In this document: positions 14,801-24,448 of the stretch, piece by piece
How positions within the stretch are numbered: position 1 is the first letter of the stretch
Layout: every line of letters starts with the position of its first letter
Origin: Amblyornis subalaris
Lineage: Eukaryota; Chordata; Aves; Passeriformes; Ptilonorhynchidae
Assembly (NCBI GenBank): GCA_018881555.1
Contig: JACAXG010000012.1
Location: forward strand, 3,930,663-3,994,662
Direction: 5' to 3'
DNA length: 64,000 nucleotides
Made by a program: the position numbers and the translations under genes
The notes under the pieces: model-generated
What the model was told of the DNA's origin: nothing
Database searches by the model: none
What the model saw: only the letters and a program-made list of their open reading frames with translations

Positions 14801-16896
14801 TATATACTCAGATATATACAGATGTATACGTATAAAACTCTTATTTTAATGCTATGTGATTAGTTGCAAAAATACAAATATGTGACTGGAATCTAAACAT
14901 GAAATTTCAGAATTAAGTATTTAAATGTTTTAAGGGGAAAGTTTCTGTAAGTTTGTTGTAGTTATGATTTAGTTTTACTCCTGCTTGTCTTCTCTACAGA
15001 TTTTACCACAACTTATGTAGGCTACAAATGTACATTTTTACACAGTTTCTTATTAAAAATGATACACTTAAAGCTTTACTTGTATTTCTTGGGTAACGTT
15101 CTCTACTAGAGGTGTGAATGAATGTTATGCTGACCAGATCAGGACAGCTTGTCTTGCTCTTAACACCAGGGGCAGTTCTAATGAACTGAATTAGCATGTG
15201 AGTTCTAAGGACTGGGGGAGAAGCTAGCTGGTCCACAAAGAACCAGATGCAAAGTGAAAACCAAGATTCACGTTGCCAGGAGAGAAAAAAGAAATGACCT
15301 GACATGGAATGTCCTCTGCTCTCACCAGTTTCTTTCAATTGCAAAATGCTCTTTTAATTTTTTTTCTCTCCTATAATTCAATATTTTTGAAATGTTATGG
15401 ACGTAAATAACATCGTGTTAGCTCCCCCTTGTCTCCTGTGCATAGATCAGTCTAGAAATGTTCAGGTCCGGATTTCGGTTTACTACGTTTGGACAGGGAG
15501 ATGTCTTCAAATGGCAGCATTTGGTTACTTTTCTGCATTGTGTCTTTGCCCCTTAATCTGTTCCAAGTTGAGACTAGTTGGGTAGTGTTAATTCAGAAGA
15601 TACAGAAATATGCATTATAGATGACAATTTAAAATTGCATCTTCTCCTATGAATATTAAACATAGTATCTCTTAAATTTTCTTTCTGTATTTCTAACGAA
15701 TTGTAACTTGAGGATTTTGTGTTGGTTGGTTGCTAAGTGGGCTTTATTGGTACAGTTTCAACCTTGAAACTTTTTAGCTGTCTGAAACATTACTAAGAAA
15801 GTATGTGTTTTCAGTCCAGTATTTTTCAGTCTGTGACTTCTAGGAGTCTTTGGGAGGTAAATAAGAAAAGCAGCCTGTTGCTGACAGATTAAAGTTTGTT
15901 TTGCAAGGGTCCATGTCTCCTCTGGAGAGTGCTTAGTGATCCACAAATAGAAAGGCAAAAAATTTTATCAGTTAGGAAAGCTTCGTGCTGCTTTCCTTGA
16001 ACACTAGTAAAGGGGTACTCTGAACTTATTAATATATTTGAAAAAAAAGAAAATTATTTGCACATGGACTACTTAAAGGTCGAAGGTGACAATTCAAAAG
16101 GCTCATACCTAAAATAAAGTAGGACTGAAAACATTCCCAAAATATCTGTTTTCTTCTGTGTAGTCCCCTTTCAGAAAATAGATGTTCCCAGCTGCTGCCA
16201 ACATGGAACTCCTTTTCTTGTTGGTTGAATAGTTCCCAACTGTTGAAAAGCACAAAAAAAAGGAATAGGGGTCTTATGCTTCCACTCCTCCTTTTTTTTT
16301 CACCTTGTGAGATAAGAGTTGGGTTTTTTTAATATACATCTGCAGAAGAAAAAGAAAAACCCCAAAACACCTGATAAACATTTGCCCTTGTTATGGGACT
16401 AAAGGGTGGAGCATGGTTTGATACTAGATCAGTGACTCTGCCTGATCTAAGAAATGTTATTTCCATATTTCCAAGCTCCCTAAAGCAAAGAAAATGCCAT
16501 ACTGAGAAGAAGCAGGGTTCTTAATATACTGTATACACAGTCTTCATGCATTTGGTTTAGTGTTGCCTGATTTCATCCCAGTTCTTAGATTGCATGGCTA
16601 TCTAAAGGTTACTCAGAGCAGCAGGGTTTTTCTTGATCAGGACTTGCCTTCCAAAATACCTGTTCTTTTTTTCTGTTTGTTTTTACAGACCGACTGAATT
16701 AGATGCTCTGGTATTTGGGCATCTGTTCACAATCCTTACTACTCAACTAATCACTGATGAACTCTCTGAAAAAGTGAAGAACTACAGTAATCTCACAGCC
16801 TTTTGTCGGCGAATAGAGCAGCAGTACTTTGAGGGTCATGATAAAGACAGCTCTACAATTGCAGCCCGATCTGCCAAGAGGTCCCTGCTGAGATAA
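8775..16896 (+). CDS. MTX2: Metaxin 2, seven 3' coding exons (5' part missing)
   Basis: Metaxin 2 is a cytosolic-face protein of the mitochondrial outer membrane. It pairs with metaxin 1 and associates with the SAM/SAMM50 complex that inserts beta-barrel proteins. Seven exons (8775-8847, 11901-11977, 12732-12824, 13535-13573, 13968-14093, 14675-14751, 16689-16896) join in frame into about 230 residues. All introns are GT-AG. The product is nearly collinear with human MTX2 from about residue 46 onward as I remember it; signature stretches are [41 protein letters not shown] and [17 protein letters not shown]. The first three exons cover part of the thioredoxin-like N-domain (Tom37/GST-N-like) and the rest the GST-C-like helical domain. 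I see no transmembrane segment, as expected. The start codon and roughly 45 N-terminal codons are not in the recognised part. The C-terminus runs about 12 residues past the human end. No frameshift or internal stop is seen, so the gene looks intact here. Confidence 0.97.
8848..11900 (+). other. MTX2: MTX2 intron (3.05 kb)
   Basis: GT-AG intron between the first and second visible exons. A 151-codon open frame begins at 8852, right behind the donor, but it shows no recognisable domain and has no sign of being coding. I see no recognisable repeat; it is AT-rich with short GC-richer stretches near 11.0-11.5 kb. Confidence 0.85.
11901..11977 (+). CDS. MTX2: MTX2 coding exon
   Basis: The exon has 77 nt: two bases complete the split glycine codon (G|GC), followed by 25 codons. 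The acceptor is TTTTACAG and the donor GTAATA. It encodes [20 protein letters not shown] then FVKAK, which I recall as identical to human MTX2. It completes the visible part of the thioredoxin-like domain, including the V-P-F segment that corresponds to the cis-proline loop of GST-like proteins. Confidence 0.96.
11978..12731 (+). other. MTX2: MTX2 intron (754 nt)
   Basis: GT-AG intron in phase 0, AT-rich, ending in a T-rich tract (CTTTTTTCTTTTCCCCATTAG). Nothing else recognised. Confidence 0.9.
12732..12824 (+). CDS. MTX2: MTX2 coding exon
   Basis: The exon has 93 nt, 31 whole codons, phase 0 at both ends, with acceptor CCCATTAG and donor GTACAG. It encodes [20 protein letters not shown] then [11 protein letters not shown], differing from human mainly by D for E. 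This is the linker and first helix of the GST-C-like domain. Confidence 0.96.
12825..13534 (+). other. MTX2: MTX2 intron (710 nt)
   Basis: GT-AG phase-0 intron. Its middle (about 13010-13330) is much more GC-rich than the surroundings and open in several frames at once, which points to composition, not coding. Confidence 0.9.
13535..13573 (+). CDS. MTX2: MTX2 coding micro-exon (39 nt)
   Basis: The exon has 39 nt, 13 whole codons, phase 0 at both ends, with acceptor TTCCTAG and donor GTGAGT. It encodes [13 protein letters not shown]. Human has a closely related LYLQWCDEATVGE here. It is too short to be found by ORF length; it is supported by homology, splice signals and perfect phasing with both neighbours. 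Skipping it would remove 13 residues without shifting the frame. Confidence 0.95.
13574..13967 (+). other. MTX2: MTX2 intron (394 nt)
   Basis: Short AT-rich GT-AG phase-0 intron containing one ambiguous base. Nothing else recognised. Confidence 0.9.
13968..14093 (+). CDS. MTX2: MTX2 coding exon
   Basis: The exon has 126 nt, 42 whole codons, phase 0 at both ends, with acceptor TTTTTAAACAG and donor GTCAGT. It encodes [20 protein letters not shown] followed by a basic, helical stretch ([22 protein letters not shown]). It contains the metaxin-family [11 protein letters not shown] motif. Helical part of the GST-C-like domain. Confidence 0.96.
14094..14674 (+). other. MTX2: MTX2 intron (581 nt)
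   Basis: GT-AG phase-0 intron, AT-rich. Nothing else recognised. Confidence 0.9.
14675..14751 (+). CDS. MTX2: MTX2 coding exon
   Basis: The exon has 77 nt, 25 codons plus two bases (CA) of a glutamine codon finished in the last exon. The acceptor is TTTTGAAAG and the donor GTAAGT. It encodes [20 protein letters not shown] then YFFNK, very close to human. The G-T-Q-P-Y-F-F segment leads into the conserved [11 protein letters not shown] helix that marks GST-C-like metaxin domains. Confidence 0.96.
14752..16688 (+). other. MTX2: MTX2 last intron (1.94 kb)
   Basis: GT-AG phase-2 intron. An AT-dinucleotide-rich stretch (ATATATC/TATACA motifs) lies at about 14790-14835. No coding or repeat signal is seen otherwise. 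Confidence 0.9.
16689..16896 (+). CDS. MTX2: MTX2 terminal coding exon with stop codon
   Basis: The coding part has 208 nt after acceptor TTTTTACAG. The first base finishes the split Q codon, followed by 68 codons and TAA at 16894-16896. It encodes [40 protein letters not shown] and RIEQQYFE, then a tail [20 protein letters not shown]. The human protein as I remember it ends about eight residues after YFE, so this tail is about 12 residues longer, with Ser and basic residues. It is read straight through within one exon, so no extra splice event is needed. Confidence 0.95.
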
Positions 16897-16946
16897 GCGT
16901 GGTGGTTGGGGTGGATCATGTTGCAATTTTGGGTTTATTGTTGTTC

Positions 16947-16952
16947 AATAAA
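16947..16952 (+). terminator. MTX2 proximal poly(A) signal
   Basis: AATAAA lies 51 nt after the stop codon. A GT-rich stretch (ATGTGTGTTAG) starts about 18 nt downstream, as expected for the downstream element of cleavage and polyadenylation. Confidence 0.7.
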
Positions 16953-17159
16953 TTGATTTTGAGAATGGAAATGTGTGTTAGCTTTTTGAAGCTGCCAAAG
17001 CATTCTGGAGCAAGAAAAAATGTTAAATACAGTTTTTGTGTTGTAGACTATACTGTGCACATTTAAGCTGAAATGTCTATGTGAACATTTCCATTTTAAT
17101 AGCCTGTATGACACTTACTGTAAAGTGACCTTGGAAAAATATTGTATCTGTTTCAAAAA

Positions 17160-17165
17160 AATAAA
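17160..17165 (+). terminator. MTX2 distal poly(A) signal
   Basis: A second AATAAA sits about 260 nt after the stop, preceded by an A-run and followed by a T- and C-rich stretch. It is a likely alternative end giving a longer 3' UTR. Confidence 0.6.
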
Positions 17166-17908
17166 GCAGTTTCTCTCTGATCTTTCTAAATGCCTTTCTT
17201 ACTAAATTTAATGTCTATGTAGTTCATGAGGGGGATCCTGTTGGCAGGACACTTGGAAGAAAGTTGTAAACTAGGTAGATTTATTAGGCTGGGAATGAAA
17301 GGACTCATTAGAGATCTTAAAATTTGTCTGCCTCAGCTAAAATTTATTCAGAAATTGGGTGAAAAAAAATGTCTTGGAGCTCTGTAGCATTCAACTCATG
17401 TGATCTTAATCATCAGTTGTTATTTTTGTGTCAAAGTAGCTTCTGGNTGTCATTCCTTCATCTTGGGTGTGCCTTGCCTCTGCTTTTATTTCTTGTTCAC
17501 CTTTGGTTTTTTGATGATATTTTTTTTTCTTCCTATAATTTCCCAGTTTTAATTCTCAGATTGTCCTGCTGTTTATTTAAGAAATTAATTTGCTAGATAA
17601 GTGTCTGCCTCACTGTTTCCACTTTTATTATGCTAACAGTGGTTCTGAACTTTGATCTACTAGATGTGGTTCTCATAGAAAAAGGACTTGCTATGAGCCT
17701 GTGGCTGGCATGTCGTGGTCCTTCTGCCTCCGTGTTATCCTGTGGTACATGTAGGCACAATGATACAGAAGCAAGCAAAGAAATACCATTGTCGTGCTCC
17801 AAAAACCCTGGCACCATGGAACTTTTCAAGGGAGAGGTCTTGTGTGTGGGCAAGAACTCAATCTGACTAGTATTCCTTCGAGTGCATTAAATGGCAGTGC
17901 TCTGTTCT

Positions 17909-17933
17909 GCTTTGTCAGTTGTACTGACAAAGC
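17909..17933. repeat. Perfect inverted repeat, 11-bp arms and 3-nt loop
   Basis: The arm GCTTTGTCAGT at 17909-17919 is exactly complementary to ACTGACAAAGC at 17923-17933 with loop TGT between them. It lies about 1 kb downstream of the MTX2 stop codon and would form a hairpin if transcribed in a read-through or extended 3' UTR. Function unknown. Confidence 0.85.
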
Positions 17934-20900
17934 ACCAACAACCCCAGGAACATGCTGGTAGCAAAACCAGTCCTTGTGAGCTCAGGAAATGGGCACAACT
18001 AGGGACCAGCTTAGGCTGTTTGGCTAGTTGGAACCATTGTGTTTTCTTACTATGAAATATATTCTTTTGACTATACACCTCAGTGTCAAACCCTTAATGA
18101 CTTGAACTGGTTATACAATGGTCATGAGATTTTGGCTGCCATTTCCTTCTCTCTTAAAAACTGAGCAGAAAGCAGCTGCATGCCTTGGACTGGCTGGGTC
18201 TCCCATGACTGAGGTTTCTGAACCACTCCTGCTTACTCATTGCTATTGTGTGGGACCAGTCTTGCCTGCTTGACTGGAAAACGGAGCTGTATTCTTACTG
18301 TCTTTTTTTGATACAACAGGTCTAAGTCCTACTGCAGTCAAATCCACCAAGTATCAGTGTGTAAGGGAGGGTCTTGGTCTTTTGTCAAACCACTNTTACC
18401 AGGAGAGGAAAATTGCCCTTACCCTGCATTTCAATCTTAAAATTTCATGTCTCTATGTTGAATACCTTTTCAGACAAAACCCTATCAACTCTTGACTGCT
18501 TAGTGACCATTTCCACTGTCAAAGCAGTTGATATCTTGAGAACCCAAATATTTCTTTCAAGCCTGCTATTTTGCATTAATTTAATTCCTGAAAAAAACTG
18601 GAAAAGAATTTGTTAGGATTTTTTGGTTGGTTTGTTGTTGTTTGTTTGGAGGGAATATTATGATACATGCTACTTTGAACACTCATAGTCTCTAAAGCTA
18701 GCAGTGCCATGGTGATGGGGAAACCTCGTGTGAAAAACTCAAGTATCTTAATCCAGAGTAATTAAACTGGTCTTTTACCTCTTGCTATTGCAGAGCACTA
18801 TTCATGAGGCAAGATTTTAACCTAACTTCTGTTGGTTTAGCAATTCTGCTACCAGTAGACTGAACTACAGGAGTAACTTATGTAATGGATTTCTAAATCT
18901 ACCTATTAACTTTTATGCAGTTTGAAAAAGTGCAAGTGGGCATGTGTTTCTCCTCTTTCAAGGCTGCAGTGGCCATTAGCCACCTTGTAACCAAATTTCA
19001 GCAATTGCTTTGAAACAGCATTGAGTGAAACTTATCTTCTGGCAAGGTGAGGCAGAGCAAGCACTGGTAATACACCACCTTGAATGCTGAACAGCAAGTT
19101 ACTGCATATTTTGTCCAGTAACATATGGCAAACTTTATAACTTCAGAGAGTAAAAAAACCCCCACAGAGCCATATGCATTAACCTGCTTTGAATGTCTCA
19201 TCTAGAAAATAAATGCTGTGGAAGTGGTTGGGCAAAAGATACTGATCTCTTGCGAACAAAATTTTTGTAAATCTACCTGAGCTACTCAGACTACACTTAA
19301 GGATACAGAGACAGGCAAATCACATCGAGTTTTCAGTATTGAAGTGAGAGGACAAGCAGAGACTGAGCTCTCAAGTTACACTGATGTTTCTGAAAGTTTA
19401 ACCAGCCCCTTGTTCCTTGTGTGTGACTTTGATAATCTCATTTAAATGGAAAAAAGCATTCCTTACTCCTTGACTGAAGAGGATTCTTTCTATATGGCAT
19501 ATTTGCTACAGGGCTGGTTTGTAGTTCAGGCTNGATCTCATTCTAGGCAATACCTAAAGTTATAAGGAGAATCTTGGCTTTGCTACCGGTGTTGAAAATA
19601 GCTATTAAAATCCTAGCCAAAAGACATACTTTGTACTTCATAAATACAAGAAACCATTATGCTTTTTTAAGTGACATTGGTAGCATGACTAGTGCTGTGG
19701 CACAGACTGGGCTGAGCTCCAAGGACCAAGGCTCATAAGCCACGTTTTAAGGCCGCATGCTGCAGTCCTGCAAAGGACACTGACACTGACTGCTCCTGAA
19801 ATGCTGTGCACAGTTCAAGAAAAATAATGAAAAGTTTTAACAACACCAGCAATAAAACCAGTTCAGAGTGGAAAAAAAACAAACCCCAAACCAACCCAAA
19901 CCCATAGCCTTTCTAGCAAGGAATTGAGCAAGGCAACGGACCTCCCTTCTCCAAGGCTAAGTAGTGAGGGCTTTCTGCTGGTCTGAGTGGCCCTCTAGTA
20001 GACAAGGCTGTGCATGTGCAGTCTGTGAGAATTTTACTCTTGGGTTGAGTGTGTTTCTAGAAGATCTCCCGTGACTGAAGCACAACTGCTGCACCAGAGA
20101 CAGAAATCAGGCCAGGAAGCCTGTAGTTTGTTTCACATAGCAGGACAGTGGGGATGATGATTTTCTTTCCTAGCTTTTCAGGCTCAAAAATACAAAGCTT
20201 CTAGAGGCTATTTTGAGTGAAGAAAGCAGACAGCTGAAACTTCTAAAGTTTCCCCAAATTAAGACAAACGTTAGGTTTCTAACAGAATGTCAGGAGCAAC
20301 TGCACCATGGATTATCATACACCTTCTGAATATGCCCCACCAAGAATTGCAGGAGTTACTCGACCAAAACAGTACACAAAGTCACAAAAGCACCAGATCT
20401 ACAAATGAATAGATGTAGTGGAGTCTGAGCAATCTACAAATCACTTGCCTATTGTGGTTTGCGTCTCACATTTTTTCCATTCCACAAGTTAATAGCTTCA
20501 TAGGCAGGTGCTCGAGTTGAGCTAAATGTTCACGTTGGAAAGTTGCAGATACTTTCTTCACCTGATGGAGCTAAAACAATTGGGAAAGTTCTGGTGAGAA
20601 CAGGACTGCTCCTCCATTCCTAAAATGCTGCTTTGGGATTGTGGGGTGGCCTAATCTTGCTCAGCACAGACCCCCCTGAACACAGTTACCTGGTCATGTC
20701 CTTGCTGGATTTTGGTGTCTGCTCCTATCAGAAATGCATGGTGCCAATTCCAGATGTGAAGGACTCGTTTGCCTAACCGGTATAGCATTGTACACGTAGC
20801 TGAACTCTGATCCTGTGTGCCCTGTGCCACTGCAAGTACAGCACAGGAGAAGGATCAACCACCCTGCTCCACCACAGGCTCTGGCAAACCACCTGACGAT

Positions 20901-22742
20901 CTGAAAGTAGCCGGAATCTCAGCCACAGGCTAATTTATAGTATTGGATCACTGTTTGCAGCTGACAGTCCTTCCTGATCTTCTGGTTTTCCTGTCCCTNT
21001 CAAGAAAGTTCTCCTTGACTGGGGAGTCTCTGATACTTCATTTGATGATGTGATGAGGTTTCAAGAGAGACATGTGAAGGGGCTTTGGTGAGAGCAGCTT
21101 TTGCGAGGATCTGTCACTTTTCACGTATCAGTTATAAAAATTCTAGTATTGAGTGTGTTAATGAGATATTAATCTGCTGTTTTCTCTGCCTTTTGTTTTA
21201 TTTCCCCTCTTCCTCCCCAGGGAAAGAAAAATAACCTGGCAATCTCCTGCCTCTCAAATGTACTTAAAGCTCAGTGTTGTGGAAAAAAAGAGGCTAGCAT
21301 AGCCCTACACATGGAGAATGCTGCTGAGCTGCACTTAATGATGCCTCTTAGGATCAGCTGTGCTGCTAGAAAACACTTCATTTCCTGTGGCTTTCTTTCT
21401 TTATAAGCAGAGTGCAGCTCCAATGGCTCTCACAACAATTAGCACCCACTTGTTCTGCAGGTTTTAAGTTTTTTGCATTAGTCAGGTTGAGAAATTCATG
21501 GTATTAATCATGACTGAAGTTGTTATTTGTCACCTGCTGGGTGAGAAATAATAATTTTGGCACTACTGGGGCAGCAGGCCAGAAGTACCAAATTAAGTAA
21601 AACATCTAAACACCAGCAAGGATCATTTCTCTGATTAATGAATTGTTACAAAGTAAAACTGCTACTTGTTATCTGATCTTAGCATAAAAGTAGGAAGTAG
21701 AAAGCTTTAGCAAAGTCAGGCTCTAGCCTGATGCAGTTTGAAACTTTCCTGGCTCTTCTGTCATTNGCTGACTAACACGCACTCATCTGCTTCACAGGTT
21801 TGTGGTACTTGGCTCACACCGCCAGTGCCAACTTTGTAAAAAAGCAGCATTTGGCAGGGAGCTTGAGGCCCATTGTGTAACTGCCTCGAAAGAAATGAAA
21901 GACTTTAAGTTTCTAGGGCTTGTCTAGGCCGGAAGGTTTTGCCATAGGAACAGCTACCAGCCTGGCAAAATACCATTGTGTGAAGGCAATAACAGGGGTG
22001 CAGGAAGCAAAATCAGCGACATCAATAGAAAGAAGTTCACACCCAGGTAACTGCATCCATTCTGGGGCCATTAGTCACGGAATTGAAAGGGCCCACATAT
22101 CACAGCTGCCTGATCAGATGTATTTCACGTGTATCTCACACACGAAAAGGGTTGGCCTACACAGAAGTGGTTGCGTTGAAATGAGGTCTGTGTTGTGCTG
22201 CTACAACCCCAGCCACCAAGTCACTGTGACACCATGTCCCCTCCCTGAAAGACCATTGCAGACAGCTGAGGAGCTACTGCACAGCAGTGCCCACAGAAAT
22301 GCCACTTCCTGAGTTCATAAATGAGATGTAAAAACTGAGTGTTAGCCTTGACTGTAGTCAAAGAACTCACCCTGGGAGAGAAGCACCACCACTGAAAACA
22401 AGCAGAAAGATTGTTGTTTTGCTTGTTGAGACTTACAAGAAAAAATTAAAACAGTGAGAGCTTTAGAGACCCCTTTTGGCTCCAACTAATTCATTATCTA
22501 GAAAGAAAGTATAGGCTTTTACAACAGAGAGCATCAACCCTTCCCATCTATTGCTCCAAACCTCAAATTTGGTACTAGTTGAGAAAAAGAACTTCCCACT
22601 GTTGACACAGATGGACTGCCATGCATGCCACACATGACATCTGTGGCAGCCAAAGTAGTTCTTGTCTACAAGCCACTGTGCCCAGAAGCTGACTTGAAAC
22701 AATGAGCTGACATGAGAGGTCAACATGAACTCACCGCTCTCC

Positions 22743-22799
22743 TGACAGCATCCCTGGGTTGACAGTACTGAGTTGACAGTAATCCAGTTTGTCAATAAA
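22743..22799 (+). promoter_or_regulatory. Cluster of three TGACAG (MEIS/TGIF-type) motifs with an adjacent CAATAAA
   Basis: TGACAG occurs at 22743-22748, 22760-22765 and 22774-22779, all in the same orientation. The last two lie in imperfect copies of GTTGACAGTA. CAATAAA, a posterior-HOX-type core, follows at 22793-22799. Motif presence is seen; binding and function are inferred from the location beside the HOXD domain. Confidence 0.35.
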
Positions 22800-24429
22800 G
22801 ATGTTTTTGTAAGCAAGCTTTGTGTCACATAAATGTTTTCTCATCTAAATTTTTTATACCTAAAAGTTTATTCTGCATTTAAGAAGAAAATCAGAGATTT
22901 TAAGAATGTAGGGCATGATGGTCACCTCCCCTATAAGCACTGCTCAAATCAGCAGTCTTCCAAGGTTTGTGTTCTTAGCTCACAAAGATTTGAAACAAGA
23001 ATGAAAAGGATGATAGTTCATAGAAAATATAAGCAGCAGCAAAGGGCTTGTTGCAACAAAAGACCATCTTCTGAGGCTAAGCAGGAAGCCACCAGAATGT
23101 ATCTGAATGAACTCTGTTGTAGGTACCATGGGGAGAAACAAGTGCAGCTGTAGAGCTGCAAAGAAGACCAATGATCATCCAGCTAGTCTTGTCAAACTAT
23201 GGCCATGCTTGTCTCAGCATGACTTTACACTTTCTATTGCTTCTTCCTGCCAAAAATTTGTCAGCAGCAAGCCCACCTCCTTAGTCATACATCTCAGGAT
23301 GTCTCTCTCGTACTCTCATGGCTGGTGACATCTCTTTCTACTTTTGGCTACAAAGTACAATTTTGTCCAGGTTTCTTGACTTTGATGGCATCTATTTCTT
23401 GTCACACCATTCTCTCGGTGCTGAGATCAACAGTTTTGTCACCAATGCACAGNATTATTGTCCGAGATTATCTTGTGCAAATTATCCTTCATCTCTCAGT
23501 TGTTATCACTTAGACTGTTAGAGTCAGAGCTGGCCACTTTCTTTTCTTGTCAAGACGATGCAAACGTCCCTTTAGGTCCACTGCTCTTTCTAACTTAATT
23601 CCTGTAAACTCCTCCTTAAAATTTCTCTGCAGTTTTTACTGGCTCCTTCCCTCAGAAGTGTGTAGCACCTTGATGTACAATGCCTCCTAGCTAAGAAGTG
23701 TATAACTGAGATTACTGACTATCACCACAATCTTTCATTTGCAGCTTTAAGTCTGTGTTGTGGCATGTTTAAGGAACCAGTTGATGAAGATCAGTAGTTT
23801 GGGGGCATTATGGGAAGGGTATGTTTTAATCTACTTAAATGAACTTCTTTCCAGCATATTTTGTCGTAGATTATAACATTTTGTAAAAGACAGGTAGGTT
23901 TCTGCATGCATTTGTAAAGACAAGAGACCTGACCGTGACTTGTGTATTACATACAAACGTGAGTGCAAAGGTCTTGCTGTTATGCCAAAACACACTTGAG
24001 GGAAAGCCCAAAATCACTGCTGTGGAAAAAGCTGCCCATCATCTGATGGAAATGCTTTTGACACACACAGGACAGCTCCTGCAGACCTGTTTCTATGGAG
24101 GCGCTTTCAATTGGTTCAGTGCATCTTCCTGGGGCCCGTCCTGCTGCCCCTTCTCCATGATATCCTTTCATGATTCCCCTGCCTTTTCTGATGTTTCAGG
24201 GTCTTCCTGCATTGAGAAAACGAAGAGGCTCACTCCTGGGACACGTTTTCATACCTGTGGACTTTATTCCTCTCTCTGCTTCAAAAGAGATTCCTTGTGC
24301 CAGTAAAGTCCCTTTAGCACAACTAGAGAAACAAGCATGCTGTCTAGGATTGTTTAGGCAAAGACTGTCATCTGACAAGCTTACTTCCTGCTCAGTATAT
24401 CTATAGTGAGTCCAAAAGCTGCTGCCACA

Positions 24430-24448
24430 GGAAACACATTGTGTTTCC
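24430..24448. repeat. 19-bp near-perfect palindrome
   Basis: GGAAACACA and TGTGTTTCC flank a single central T. I see no target-site duplication or transposon sequence around it, so it may be a dimeric protein-binding site or coincidence. Confidence 0.8.

Larger units (their letters stand above)
16897..17185 (+). other. MTX2: MTX2 3' untranslated region
   Basis: This AT-rich sequence follows the MTX2 stop codon and contains two canonical AATAAA hexamers (16947 and 17160). The 3' UTR is short if the first is used and about 290 nt if the second is used. The exact cleavage points are inferred, not seen. Confidence 0.75.

Noticed and set aside
21920..22312. 130-codon frame in the desert
   Set aside because: No domain or repeat-protein similarity recognised; size within chance range.
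22463..22828. 121-codon reverse-strand frame, checked as a possible transposase
   Set aside because: No catalytic motif of any transposase family was seen, and no terminal inverted repeats flank it.
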